Origin: GCA-2719315 sp964448645
GTDB taxonomy: Bacteria; Bacteroidota; Bacteroidia; Flavobacteriales; Flavobacteriaceae
DNA: 9,331 bases
Assembly (NCBI GenBank): GCA_964448645.1
Contig: CAYUZY010000081.1
Location: forward strand, 1-9,331
Direction of reading: 5' to 3'
Shown here in pieces: positions 1-5,895 of this stretch (its first letter is position 1; the number at the start of each line of letters is the position of its first letter). The translations under genes and the position numbers were made by a program. Below the pieces are notes generated by a model. The model saw only the letters and a list, made by a program, of their open reading frames with translations, was not told where the DNA came from and did not search any database.

Positions 1-55
1 CTTTTAGTGAAGCTTTTTTAATTATTGTTTTTTGAACTTCAGATTTATCAATCAT
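1..55 (-). CDS. lpxC: UDP-3-O-acyl-N-acetylglucosamine deacetylase, N-terminal fragment (partial, runs off left edge)
   Basis: Only the first 18 codons are present, reading MIDKSEVQKTIIKKASLK, before the window ends. The ATG lies in the ATGA that also contains the lpxD stop, so the two genes overlap by 4 bp and are probably translationally coupled. The pattern QKTI-K-ASL matches the usual LpxC opening, which precedes a GxGLHTG motif that would lie outside the window. LpxC is the zinc-dependent deacetylase that commits UDP-acyl-GlcNAc to lipid A. In Bacteroidota it is usually fused to FabZ, which cannot be seen here. The identification rests on this short match plus position directly after lpxD, a standard Bacteroidota order. 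Confidence 0.72.
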   Translation of the reverse strand, partial: MIDKSEVQKTIIKKASLK

Positions 56-1065
56 TTTTTTTCTATTTTTTTCAATCTATTTTCAAAATCAGGTAATTTT
101 TTAAAGTAAGCATATGACCTATAGTAATCATTGAATTCAATAGCTGGTGTTCCTTGAATTTGTTTATTATCTGGAATATCTTTTAAAACTCCTGCCTGCC
201 CTTGAATTTTAACATTATTACCAATTTTCAAATGGCCGCCTATGCCAGCTTGACCTCCAATAACACAATTTTCTCCAATTTTAGTAGAGCCAGAAACTCC
301 TGATTGTCCTGCGAAAACAGTATTTTTTCCAATTTCAGCATTATGAGCAATTTGAACAAGATTGTCAATTTTAACTCCATCATGAATTATTGTTGAACCC
401 ATAGTAGCTCTATCAATAGTAGAATTTGATCCTATTTCAACATTATTTCCTATTATAACGTTTCCAGTTTGAGGAATTTTAGTATAACTGCCGTTTTCCT
501 GAGGGGCAAAACCAAAACCATCACAACCAATAACTGCTCCTGCATTAATAATACAATTATTTCCAATTATTGAATTAGATAAAACTTTCACTCCATTTTG
601 AATGATAGTGTTTTTTCCTATTTTAACATTTTCGCCAATAAAAGATTGAGCTTTTATCCTAACATTTTCTCCTAAGACAACACCTTTTTCAATTATAGTT
701 AAAGCCCCTATAAATATTTTTTTTGGAAGCTTAATGGAATTACTTATTAATGCTGATTTATCAATTTCATAAAGCTTTATATCTTCCAAGCTAAAAAGCT
801 CAAGTATTTTTGAAAATGAACTGTATGGATCTTTAACTCTAATTAGTGTTGTGTTCAATTTACTTTCTGGAATAAAATCATTATCAACAATTACAGCAGA
901 AGCTTTAGTTTTATATATAAAAGGAATATATTTAGGATTAGAAAGAAAAGTAATAGAACCCTTTTTTGCTTCTTCAATCTTAGATAATATAGAAAGTTCA
1001 ACATTTGGGTTGCCTTCAATATTTCCATCAACTTTTTTAGAAATTTGTTTTGCTGTAAATTTCAT
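52..1065 (-). CDS. lpxD: UDP-3-O-(3-hydroxyacyl)glucosamine N-acyltransferase
   Basis: LpxD transfers a 3-hydroxyacyl chain from acyl carrier protein to the 2-amino group of UDP-3-O-acyl-glucosamine, an early cytoplasmic step of lipid A synthesis. The 337-residue length is normal for the family. Residues 1-100 form the uridine-binding N-terminal domain (MKFTAKQIS start, ITFLSNPKY at 38-46). Residues from about 105 to 300 are hexapeptide repeats of the left-handed beta-helix, with many (I/V)G(E/K/N)N turns. The family signatures GCDGFGFAP (180-188), IDRATMGST (217-225) and VQIAHNAEIG (237-246) are intact. By family alignment, His241 is the catalytic base. The C-terminal segment 310-337 is the usual acyl carrier protein-binding tail. 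The start is the family-typical MKFTAKQI and lies only 5 bases downstream of a candidate -7 box, suggesting little or no leader. lpxC follows with a 4-bp overlap. Confidence 0.97.
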   Translation of the reverse strand: MKFTAKQISKKVDGNIEGNPNVELSILSKIEEAKKGSITFLSNPKYIPFIYKTKASAVIVDNDFIPESKLNTTLIRVKDPYSSFSKILELFSLEDIKLYEIDKSALISNSIKLPKKIFIGALTIIEKGVVLGENVRIKAQSFIGENVKIGKNTIIQNGVKVLSNSIIGNNCIINAGAVIGCDGFGFAPQENGSYTKIPQTGNVIIGNNVEIGSNSTIDRATMGSTIIHDGVKIDNLVQIAHNAEIGKNTVFAGQSGVSGSTKIGENCVIGGQAGIGGHLKIGNNVKIQGQAGVLKDIPDNKQIQGTPAIEFNDYYRSYAYFKKLPDFENRLKKIEKK

Positions 1066-1070
1066 GACTG

Positions 1071-1078
1071 CAAAAATA
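1071..1078 (-). promoter_or_regulatory. Candidate Bacteroidota -7 box for lpxD
   Basis: On the minus strand this reads TATTTTTG, a full match to the Bacteroidota -7 consensus TAnnTTTG. Five bases separate it from the lpxD ATG, so transcription would begin at or next to the start codon. I see no TTG -33 element about 19 bases further upstream, which lowers confidence. Confidence 0.45.
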
Positions 1079-1100
1079 TGAATTTATCATTAAATATACT

Positions 1101-1170
1101 TTTTACATTTTTTACATTTAGCGGAATCACGTATATTAAAAAATAGTTTGAATTCTAATAAAAATGTAAA
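1101..1170. repeat. Three copies of TTTACATTT in the lpxD-porX divergent spacer
   Basis: Positions 1101-1118 are two perfect head-to-tail copies of the 9-mer TTTTACATT. The segment at 1160-1170 (AAAAATGTAAA) is an exact 11-bp inverted copy of 1102-1112. The three copies lie inside a 146-bp spacer between divergent genes, where a shared regulator site would be expected. The motif is AT-rich and a chance origin is possible. No regulator can be named. Confidence 0.45.
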
Positions 1171-1211
1171 TTGAGGTAAAATTAATATCCTAAAAAAAAT
1201 AAAATTATATT

Positions 1212-2759
1212 ATGGAAAACGTTAATGTTTTATGGGTTGATGATGAAATCGATTTACTTAAACCTCATTTTTTGTTTCTGAAAGATAGAGGTTATAAATC
1301 AACACCTTGTACAAATGGACAAGATGCAATTGATTTAATTAAAAGCCAACCTTTTGATATAGTCCTTTTAGACGAAAACATGCCAGGGCTTAATGGTTTA
1401 GAGACATTAACTGAAATCAAAAAAATAAAAAGTGAATTACCTGTAATAATGATAACTAAAAATGAAGAAGAACATATAATGAATGAAGCTATTGGCAGGA
1501 AAATAGCAGATTATCTTATTAAACCAGTAAATCCTAATCAAATTTTAATTGCATTAAAAAAGATTTTTAACAAAAAAAATATTATTTCAGAAAAAATAAG
1601 TCAAGACTATCAAAAACAATTTTCTTTAATTACAAAAGAATTAGAAGAAATAAACTCATTTGATGCGTGGGAAATTTTTTATCAAAAAATGATTTTTTGG
1701 GAACTTGAATTAGAATCATCAAATGACAAAAGTATGATTGAAATATTTAAAAATCAATTAAAAGAGGCTAATTTGAAATTCTTCTATTTTATAAGGAATA
1801 ATTATGATAAATGGTTTAAAGAAGATAAATCTCCTGTATTATCTCACCAGCTTTTTAAAAAAAAAATACTTCCTAAGCTTGAAAACAATAAACCATGTAT
1901 ACTTCTTTTAATTGACAATTTAAGATATGATCAATGGAAAACTATTTCTCCTGAAATAACTGAGTATTATAAAATTGAATCTGAATCCTCTTTTTTTAGT
2001 ATACTTCCCACGTCAACACAATTCTCAAGAAACTCTATTTTTTCAGGAATGACCCCATTGGAAATAAGTAATAAATTACCTCATTATTGGATAAATGATA
2101 CTGAGGGTAATAGTAAAAATATTTATGAAAAAGAACTTCTTGAGCATCAGTTAAAAAGTCTCAATAAAAACATTAAATTTTCATATAACAAAATCACAGA
2201 ATCAATTAAGTTTAAAGAATTAATAAATAATTTAAATAATAATTCAAAAGAATCTTTAACTGTTTTTGTTGTAAATATTATAGATATAATTTCACATGCA
2301 AAAACTGAAATGAAAATGATTAAAGAATTAGCTCCTAACAGTAAAGGTTATAGATCACTAACATTAAGCTGGTTTAAAAATAGTCCCCTAAAAGAACTTA
2401 TTGTTAGAGCAAGTAAATTAGGGTTTAATTTAATGTTAACCACAGATCATGGAACTATTAATGTAGATACACCTATAGAAACAATATCAGATAGAAATTC
2501 TAGTTCTAATCTTAGATATAAAACTGGAAGAAGTCTAACCGTAAATTCAAAAAAAGTTTTAAAAGTTGAAAATCCAGAAGAATTTGAACTTCCTAAAGTT
2601 TCAATAAACAGTTCTTATTTTTTTGCTAATCAAAACCAATACTTCATTTATAAAAATAATTATAATAAATATGTTAATTATTATAAGAATTCTTTTCAAC
2701 ATGGAGGTATATCAATGGAAGAAATGATTGTCCCTTTTATTTTTCTTAAACCTAAATAA
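1212..2759 (+). CDS. porX: PorX-type response regulator with C-terminal PglZ (alkaline phosphatase-like) domain
   Basis: PorX is a two-component response regulator that, with the kinase PorY, controls type IX secretion genes in Bacteroidota, and it carries a zinc-dependent phosphodiesterase-like domain. Residues 1-118 are a receiver domain with the acidic pair Asp10/Asp11, phospho-acceptor Asp54 (VLLDENMPG), Thr82 and Lys104 (LIKP). A helical linker spans about 125-205. The PglZ domain from about 225 to 515 shows the expected metal and nucleophile motifs: LIDNLRYDQW with Asp235, PTSTQFSRN with candidate nucleophile Thr268 or Thr270, IIDIISHAK with Asp358 and His362, TTDHGT with Asp412 and His413, and QHGGISMEEM with His497. 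All look intact, so both signalling and catalysis are plausible. Length is family-typical. The start gives MENVNVLWVDDEIDLLKP, the normal opening. tsaE follows after 7 bp. No perfect TAnnTTTG box was seen upstream. Confidence 0.94.
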   Translation: MENVNVLWVDDEIDLLKPHFLFLKDRGYKSTPCTNGQDAIDLIKSQPFDIVLLDENMPGLNGLETLTEIKKIKSELPVIMITKNEEEHIMNEAIGRKIADYLIKPVNPNQILIALKKIFNKKNIISEKISQDYQKQFSLITKELEEINSFDAWEIFYQKMIFWELELESSNDKSMIEIFKNQLKEANLKFFYFIRNNYDKWFKEDKSPVLSHQLFKKKILPKLENNKPCILLLIDNLRYDQWKTISPEITEYYKIESESSFFSILPTSTQFSRNSIFSGMTPLEISNKLPHYWINDTEGNSKNIYEKELLEHQLKSLNKNIKFSYNKITESIKFKELINNLNNNSKESLTVFVVNIIDIISHAKTEMKMIKELAPNSKGYRSLTLSWFKNSPLKELIVRASKLGFNLMLTTDHGTINVDTPIETISDRNSSSNLRYKTGRSLTVNSKKVLKVENPEEFELPKVSINSSYFFANQNQYFIYKNNYNKYVNYYKNSFQHGGISMEEMIVPFIFLKPK

Positions 2760-2766
2760 TAAATAA

Positions 2767-3180
2767 ATGGAAATCATTTTCAATAAAAACCAGATTAAAA
2801 ATGCTGTAAATTTTATTTTAGAAAATAAAAAGTTTTCGATTATTAGAATAGATGGTGAAATTGGATCAGGAAAAACTACATTAATCAAATCTTTATGCGA
2901 ATCTTTAGGAGTCTCTCAAAACGTGAGTAGCCCAACTTTTTCTATAGTTAATGAATATTTAATTAACCAAAAAAGTAAAATATTTCATTTTGATTTTTTT
3001 AGAATAAAGAATCCTTTAGAAGCTTTAGACATAGGATTAGAAGACTACCTAGAATCTAATCATTTATGTATTCTTGAATGGGGGCAAATTGTAAATAAAT
3101 ACCTTCCTAAAGAATATGATTTATTTTCAATAAAAAAAATCAATGAGAATACTAGAAAATTAAAAAAAATAAACATATAA
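2767..3180 (+). CDS. tsaE: tRNA threonylcarbamoyladenosine biosynthesis ATPase TsaE
   Basis: TsaE is the small P-loop ATPase that works with TsaB and TsaD to form t6A37 in tRNAs reading ANN codons; it is cytoplasmic. The 137 residues match the family's usual size. Visible motifs are the Walker A loop GEIGSGKTT (30-38), the switch-like SSPTFSIVNEY (54-64), HFDFFR (74-79) and the ILEWG motif (102-106). The C-terminus is lysine-rich and short. The gene begins 7 bp after porX and its TAA directly abuts the ATG of the next gene, so the three are probably one transcript. The function has no evident link to porX; shared transcription likely reflects compact packing or a conserved flavobacterial neighbourhood. 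Confidence 0.95.
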   Translation: MEIIFNKNQIKNAVNFILENKKFSIIRIDGEIGSGKTTLIKSLCESLGVSQNVSSPTFSIVNEYLINQKSKIFHFDFFRIKNPLEALDIGLEDYLESNHLCILEWGQIVNKYLPKEYDLFSIKKINENTRKLKKINI

Positions 3181-3549
3181 ATGAGTTTTTTATACAGGTT
3201 ATCTTATTATTTAATAGGCTTTATAATTGGAATGTTCTTTTTAATGTTTTTTTTTAGTGGAAAAAAAACAAGTTGTAATTATTTTCCATCAAAAAGAGTG
3301 AAAAATGAATTGTTAAAAAAAAAGATAATAATACCAAATCACTTAAAAGAAAAGTTTATTTTCCTAAATGATTCATTATTATATTCTCAAATTAATTTAA
3401 GTGAAGTTGTTTTTTCAAAAAGTAATATTAATAAAAAAGACACTTGTAAGGTGTATAGGCTTGAATTAAAAGAATCGTTAAAAAAATATGAAATAGACAT
3501 TAAAAACTGTTCTAATAAAATATTTTTAAAATCCTATCAGTTTAATTAA
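3181..3549 (+). CDS. Small one-pass membrane protein, function unknown
   Basis: This 122-residue protein starts immediately after the tsaE stop with no intervening base. Residues 7-25 are a strongly hydrophobic helix (LSYYLIGFIIGMFFLMFFF) preceded by one arginine and followed by GKKTSCNYFPSKRV, so it is either an N-terminal anchor or an uncleaved signal. No lipobox is apparent: Cys32 follows KTS and sits past the helix rather than in a typical cleavage context. The rest is soluble, lysine-rich and contains Cys89 and Cys110. I recall similar short proteins near proline dehydrogenase in flavobacteria, sometimes labelled DUF4258, but I cannot confirm the family. Its last 8 bases overlap the 3' end of the opposing proline dehydrogenase gene. 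It is likely real, given its position in the operon and a coherent membrane-anchor design. No function is assigned. Confidence 0.75.
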   Translation: MSFLYRLSYYLIGFIIGMFFLMFFFSGKKTSCNYFPSKRVKNELLKKKIIIPNHLKEKFIFLNDSLLYSQINLSEVVFSKSNINKKDTCKVYRLELKESLKKYEIDIKNCSNKIFLKSYQFN

Positions 3550-4702
3550 CATTTCTTCTTTTTCTTTCTTTTTTTATCAAATCCATTTCTCTAGATGTTT
3601 GACCGGAAACAGAAGTATTCTCTTCTGCTCTTCTTATTAAATATGGAATAACATCTTTTATTGGTCCATAGGGTAAGTATTTAACAACTTTATAATTTAA
3701 ATGAGCAAGATTAAACGTGATGTTATCTCCCATTCCATAAAGCTGTGAAAAATAAATTTCACTTTTTTTAGAAATATTATTTTTATTCATAAATTCTATA
3801 ACATTATAAATGCTTTTCTCATTATGAGTTGCAAGAAATATACTAAAGTTTTGCAACCTATTTAAAATAAAATTAACAGCATTATTAAAACTTTTATCAG
3901 TTTCTTCTTTTGTTGAATAAATTGGATTATCATAACCTAGTAATTTTGACCTATTTAATTCTTTTTCAATATACGCTCCTCTGACAAGCTTGACTCCAAT
4001 TTTAAATTTTTTTTTCAAGGCTTTTCTATGTAGATTAACTAAATAATCAAACCTGTCTTTTCTATACATTTGAATTGTAGTATAAACTATAACATTTTCT
4101 TTATTATATTTTTCCATTAACTTCTCAGTTAAATTATCTATAGAATTTTGAATCCAACTTTCTTCTGCATCTATAAGGAGTTTTACTTTAAGTTTTCTTG
4201 CCTTTTCGCAGCAAACTTTATATCTATGTTCAATCTTTCTTAAAGATTCTATCTCTTTAGGCATAAGAACCTTATTAAGACTATGCTTTTCATAAATTTC
4301 TGAAAACCCTAAAGATGTTGGTTTAAAAACAACAAACGAAATATTTTTATTTGATCTAGAAAAATCAAAGGACAAAAGAGTTTGTTTTAATGAGACATCT
4401 AAATCTTCTTCTGTTTTTATATTTTCTGAAGCATAATGAACATAAGAGTAAATATTTGCCTTAGATAACTTTTCTACTATATTTAAAGTTTCTTTTTTAT
4501 TAATACCAGCACAAAATTGTTTGAAAATAGTTTCTTTAAATAAAAAATTCACTGATAAATTTAATTTGTTAAGTAAATTAACTATTCTACTTCCTAAATT
4601 AACCAGTCTTTTATTAGAAATTAATTTAAAAATTATTAGAGCTTTTTTTAGATCATAATTTGATTTAAGACTAAATGCTCTTTTGGTATTCTCAAATAAC
4701 AT
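3542..4702 (-). CDS. putA: Proline dehydrogenase (monofunctional, FAD-dependent)
   Basis: The enzyme oxidises L-proline to pyrroline-5-carboxylate with FAD and passes electrons to the quinone pool; it is normally peripheral to the inner membrane. At 386 residues it is the stand-alone form, without the P5C dehydrogenase half of bifunctional PutA. Barrel motifs in order are VVFKPTSLG (124-132, Lys127), LLIDAEESW (175-183, Asp178), TTIQMYRKDR (208-217, Gln211), VKLVRGAYIEKE (237-248, Arg241), ATHNEKS (291-297), FSQLYGMGD (318-326) and the substrate-binding tail YLPYGP with YLIRRAEEN (342-362, Tyr342, Arg357, Arg358). By family alignment the Arg pair holds the proline carboxylate. All key residues appear intact. 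The C-terminus is basic (KKERKRRNVN). It converges on the small membrane protein gene with an 8-bp overlap and diverges from aroB. No TAnnTTTG box was seen upstream. Confidence 0.95.
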   Translation of the reverse strand: MLFENTKRAFSLKSNYDLKKALIIFKLISNKRLVNLGSRIVNLLNKLNLSVNFLFKETIFKQFCAGINKKETLNIVEKLSKANIYSYVHYASENIKTEEDLDVSLKQTLLSFDFSRSNKNISFVVFKPTSLGFSEIYEKHSLNKVLMPKEIESLRKIEHRYKVCCEKARKLKVKLLIDAEESWIQNSIDNLTEKLMEKYNKENVIVYTTIQMYRKDRFDYLVNLHRKALKKKFKIGVKLVRGAYIEKELNRSKLLGYDNPIYSTKEETDKSFNNAVNFILNRLQNFSIFLATHNEKSIYNVIEFMNKNNISKKSEIYFSQLYGMGDNITFNLAHLNYKVVKYLPYGPIKDVIPYLIRRAEENTSVSGQTSREMDLIKKERKRRNVN

Positions 4703-4780
4703 TAACTCAATATTATATAAATATTATAAATAAAATTAATTTATTTAGTCCAATTAGGTCATCTTAAACTTTATAATATT

Positions 4781-4800
4781 TAAGGAAATATAAATCCTTA
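4781..4800 (+). promoter_or_regulatory. Inverted repeat TAAGGA-N8-TCCTTA in the aroB promoter
   Basis: A perfect 6-bp dyad, TAAGGA at 4781-4786 and TCCTTA at 4795-4800, has an 8-base spacer. Its right arm overlaps the first two bases of the candidate aroB -7 box. A protein bound here would cover the -10 to -30 region, the expected position for a repressor operator. Function is inferred from position only; no binding factor is identified. Confidence 0.35.
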
Positions 4801-4806
4801 TTTTTG
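4799..4806 (+). promoter_or_regulatory. Candidate Bacteroidota -7 box for aroB
   Basis: TATTTTTG matches TAnnTTTG exactly and lies 21 bases before the aroB ATG at 4828. Transcription would start near 4811-4813, giving a leader of about 16 bases. The box includes the TTG at 4804-4806, which argues against that TTG being the aroB start codon. No clear TTG -33 element is visible. Confidence 0.5.
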
Positions 4807-4819
4807 CAATTAATTTGCA
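4805..4819 (+). promoter_or_regulatory. Inverted repeat TGCAA-N5-TTGCA at the predicted aroB transcription start
   Basis: A perfect 5-bp dyad (TGCAA 4805-4809, TTGCA 4815-4819) flanks TTAAT and sits over the predicted start of transcription, directly after the TAAGGA dyad. A 15-bp palindrome with an AT centre is the general size of Lrp/AsnC-family sites, but the sequence is not a recognised consensus. Chance occurrence is possible in such AT-rich DNA. Confidence 0.3.
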
Positions 4820-4827
4820 TATACATA

Positions 4828-5895
4828 ATGGATATAATAAAATCTAAAAATTCATTAATAGTCTTTAAAGATAAAGGGGTAGAGCTTTTTAAAGATTCAA
4901 TAATAAAAAACAATTATTCAAAATTGTTTGTTTTAGTTGATGAGAATACCAAAAAGAATTGTCTTTCTTTTATTTTAGAACATATAGATGCCCTATCTCA
5001 GGTTAATATTCTTGAAATTAAGTCTGGCGAAATAAATAAAAATTTAGCTACATGTGAATATTTATGGAATCAATTATCAAAATCTGGTGCAGACAGAAAA
5101 AGTGCTATAATTAATCTAGGTGGAGGAGTTATTTGTGATCTTGGTGGCTTTGTAGCTAGTACATTCAAAAGAGGAATTTCTTTTTATAATATACCTACAA
5201 CATTATTATCAATTGTTGACGCCTCTGTTGGAGGTAAAACAGGAATTGATTTTGGCATACTAAAAAACCAAATAGGAGTCTTTAAAGAGCCTCAAATGGT
5301 TTTAATTTTAACAAAATGGCTAAAAACCCTAGAAAAAAAACAAATTTTAAGTGGGTTTTCAGAGATGTTAAAACATGGATTGATTTTAGATAAAATATAT
5401 TGGAAAAACTTATCTGCTTTAAAAACTATAGATGTTAATAATCTTGATAAAATGATATTAAAATCTATTGGTCTAAAAAATTCTGTAGTGTTAGAAGATT
5501 TAAAAGAAGAAAATAAAAGAAAGATTTTAAATTTTGGTCATACATTAGGTCATGCTATAGAGTCTAATTACCTAGGAACTAAAAAAGAACTACTTCATGG
5601 GGAGGCAATAGCTATTGGAATGATTTTAGAGACATTTCTTTCACACAAAATTTTAGGTCTTAGTTTTAATTATTTAGATAATATAACCAAAACTATAACT
5701 CGTTTTTTTAAAAAAATAAAAATAAATAACCCAGAAGTCTTAAAAATATTAAGTTTATTAAAACATGATAAAAAAGTTATAAAAGGAAAAATTAATTTTG
5801 TATTAATTAATCAAATTGGTGTTGCAAAAATTGATGTTTTGGTTAATGACAAATTAATTAAAGAATCCTTTGATTTTTATAATAGTTTAAGCTGA
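4828..5895 (+). CDS. aroB: 3-dehydroquinate synthase
   Basis: AroB converts DAHP to 3-dehydroquinate, the second step of the shikimate pathway, using NAD+ and a divalent metal in the cytoplasm. With the ATG at 4828 the protein is 355 residues, the usual length. An upstream in-frame TTG at 4804 would add eight residues (MQLICIYI), but that codon is inside the candidate -7 box, so I reject it. Motifs, numbered from the ATG, are the substrate/NAD loop INLGGGVICDLGGFVAST (95-112), NIPTTLLSIVDASVGGKTGID (121-141), GFSEMLKHG (176-184) with metal ligand Glu179, LNFGHTLGHAIES (234-246) with His238, and LHGEAIAIGM (256-265) with His257. The three metal ligands and the catalytic lysines are present. 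Its last 9 bases overlap the end of ppc on the other strand. Two dyads in its promoter suggest regulated expression. Confidence 0.97.
   Translation: MDIIKSKNSLIVFKDKGVELFKDSIIKNNYSKLFVLVDENTKKNCLSFILEHIDALSQVNILEIKSGEINKNLATCEYLWNQLSKSGADRKSAIINLGGGVICDLGGFVASTFKRGISFYNIPTTLLSIVDASVGGKTGIDFGILKNQIGVFKEPQMVLILTKWLKTLEKKQILSGFSEMLKHGLILDKIYWKNLSALKTIDVNNLDKMILKSIGLKNSVVLEDLKEENKRKILNFGHTLGHAIESNYLGTKKELLHGEAIAIGMILETFLSHKILGLSFNYLDNITKTITRFFKKIKINNPEVLKILSLLKHDKKVIKGKINFVLINQIGVAKIDVLVNDKLIKESFDFYNSLS

Noticed and set aside
851..1081. 76-codon plus-strand frame inside lpxD
   Set aside because: It lies antisense to well-conserved lpxD coding sequence and has no recognisable protein features.
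1212..2759. PglZ domain as a sign of a BREX phage-defence system
   Set aside because: The PglZ domain is fused to a receiver domain in the PorX arrangement, and no BREX partners (methyltransferase, BrxC-type ATPase, BrxL or Lon-like protease) are nearby.
4804..4827. TTG start giving an aroB product with eight extra residues
   Set aside because: The TTG lies within the candidate -7 box, the extra residues MQLICIYI are not typical of AroB, and an ATG at 4828 gives the family-normal 355 residues.
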